Source of the DNA: an uncultured Pelagibacteraceae bacterium
Lineage (GTDB): Bacteria; Pseudomonadota; Alphaproteobacteria; Pelagibacterales; Pelagibacteraceae
Assembly (NCBI GenBank): GCA_902578325.1
Contig: CACHCM010000005.1
Span: 1 to 42,839 of the forward strand
Reading direction: 5' to 3'
DNA: 42,839 nucleotides
Below are positions 41,357 through 42,839 of this stretch, piece after piece (the stretch's first letter is position 1; each line of letters opens with the position of its first letter). Under the pieces are notes generated by a model that had not been told where the DNA came from, searched no databases, and saw only the letters and a list, made by a program, of their open reading frames with translations. A program made the translations under genes and the position numbers.

Positions 41357-42763
41357 ATGTCATTTTTTAGAGTAAAGTATTTAAGTTTCTTTTTTTTATT
41401 GATATCTATTTTTTCTTTTTTAAATATTATTTATTCATATTATTTTAATTTATACCTAAATCTAAACACATATTATTTTAGCTTAATTATTTCCACAGTG
41501 ATTGGGATAATTTTTTACAAAATTAAAAATGATCCAAAAAAACCCTCAATATTTGAAAAAATATTAACCGTCTTATTGGGATATCTTTTAATGCCTTTGG
41601 TTTTATCGATACCTTTTTATTTAAGTATTTATAATTTATCTTTTTTAAATTCTTTATTTGAGGCAGTTTCTGGATTTACTTCAACAGGTTTTACTGTCTT
41701 TGAAAATATTAAACATATTGATCAAGGCTTAATTTTATGGAGATCATCGATACAATGGATAGGTGGGTTATATTTTTTATATTCTATTATTTTTTTAATT
41801 GATATTTATGACGAAAGTTTAAAAAAATCCTTAACTAATTTTTTATCTTTTAATTCTACTGAGATTTTAAAACAATCAATTAAAATTTTTTTACTATATT
41901 CAGGATTAACTATATCAATTTTTATTATTTTAAACATTCTTGGAATTAGATCATTTAATTCACTGAATCTAGCAATGACGATAATTTCTTCAGGAGGATT
42001 TCTACCTGTGAATGAAATTTCATCAATTTTAATAAATGATTTTCAAATAATTATATTTTCTTTTTTAATTTTGATTTCTTTTTTTAGTATTTTTTTTACA
42101 TACAACTTAATTTTTTTAAGAAATAAAAATTTAAATTTTTTCTATGAAGATATACATTTATTTTTATATTTCATTGTAGTTGTAAGTATATTTTTTGTTT
42201 TCTTTAGTTATGATTCCAATTTCACATTCAGTTTTTTATCTTTAGTAAGTAGCATTTCTAATATTGGTATTTCTCTTAGAGTTGATCAAGCTAACTTACA
42301 TTTTATATATATCTTACTTGTAATTATTGGTGGATCTTTTTTTTCTACGAGCTCAGGTTTAAGGTTTTTAAAAATATATTCTTTAACTAAATATTCTATT
42401 AATCAAATTCTTTCTTTTAGCCGACCGAAAAATGTATTTATGAATAAATTGGTTTTTTCTAAAATTAATTTTGACACAAAAGACATAAATAAATATTTTT
42501 TAACAATATTAATTTTTGTTATTTCCCTTTTTTCTTTGACCATCTTATTATCTTTGTCTAACATTCAATTTGAATACTCATTTAAATTAGCTGTATTGAC
42601 ATTGATGAATACTGTTAATTCATCTGCTTATGGTCTATCGGACTTTGATTTTCAAAATTTGCACTTTTTAACCAAATATTTTCTTATATTCTTTATGATT
42701 ATCGGAAGGGTTGAACTGCTATCTTTATTGTTGATTGCTAAAAAATTCCTTTTTAAAAATTAA
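41357..42763 (+). CDS. trkH: Trk/Ktr-type potassium uptake transmembrane protein
   Basis: 468 aa polytopic; filter-like segments EAVSGFTSTGFTV, WIGGLYFL, SSGGFLPVN, IGGSFFSTSSGLRFLK; follows trkA. Confidence 0.92.
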   Translation: MSFFRVKYLSFFFLLISIFSFLNIIYSYYFNLYLNLNTYYFSLIISTVIGIIFYKIKNDPKKPSIFEKILTVLLGYLLMPLVLSIPFYLSIYNLSFLNSLFEAVSGFTSTGFTVFENIKHIDQGLILWRSSIQWIGGLYFLYSIIFLIDIYDESLKKSLTNFLSFNSTEILKQSIKIFLLYSGLTISIFIILNILGIRSFNSLNLAMTIISSGGFLPVNEISSILINDFQIIIFSFLILISFFSIFFTYNLIFLRNKNLNFFYEDIHLFLYFIVVVSIFFVFFSYDSNFTFSFLSLVSSISNIGISLRVDQANLHFIYILLVIIGGSFFSTSSGLRFLKIYSLTKYSINQILSFSRPKNVFMNKLVFSKINFDTKDINKYFLTILIFVISLFSLTILLSLSNIQFEYSFKLAVLTLMNTVNSSAYGLSDFDFQNLHFLTKYFLIFFMIIGRVELLSLLLIAKKFLFKN

Positions 42764-42791
42764 TTTAGTATTATATATATCAATAAATTTT

Positions 42792-42839
42792 GCGCCCTTA
42801 GCTCAGCTGGATAGAGCATCGGTTTTCTAAACCGAGGGT
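42792..42839 (+). tRNA. tRNA-Arg (anticodon TCT), 3'-truncated by window edge
   Basis: Acceptor GCGCCCT, TA, D-arm GCTC-AGCTGGATA-GAGC, anticodon stem TCGGT/ACCGA with loop TTTCTAA (anticodon TCT at 42826-42828). Confidence 0.92.

Noticed and set aside
42792-42839. tRNA-Arg as integration site of a mobile element
   Set aside because: The tRNA is cut by the window end and no integrase or att repeat is visible, so it cannot be assessed here.

Overview
This 42.8 kb window is very AT-rich and extremely gene-dense. It looks like chromosomal core genome of a streamlined alphaproteobacterium; the style and gene content resemble SAR11/Pelagibacter, but that assignment is inference. It contains, in order: coaX (5'-truncated)-rnj-DUF1467-proS-lolC/E-lolD-dnaE; rpsB-tsf-frr-uppS-cdsA-dxr-bamA-skp-fabZ-lpxD-lpxA-lpxI-lpxB; a minus-strand block ppiD-like-trpE-trpG-trpD-trpC-lexA-gltX; tpiA-secG-pyrG-kdsA-eno-ftsB-lipA-coq10/ratA; a minus-strand block ispDF-pgpA-pncC(cinA C-term); ntrY-ntrX-trkA-trkH; and a 3'-truncated tRNA-Arg(UCU). 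I saw no mobile elements, CRISPR arrays, phage genes, rRNA or defence islands. The two longest non-coding gaps (about 129 bp before rpsB and 89 bp before lexA) both carry regulatory-looking structure: a pseudoknot-like 5' leader next to the rpsB start codon, and four tetramers spaced exactly 11 bp apart ending at the lexA start codon. Other notable points are an NtrX whose sigma-54 (GAFTGA) loop and Walker B motif are degenerate, a NtrY with no visible PAS domain, and several places where genes usually present in the alphaproteobacterial order (pyrH, rseP, moaC/moeA, comEC, pdh) are missing at clean junctions. I did not find a convincing entirely novel multi-gene system.
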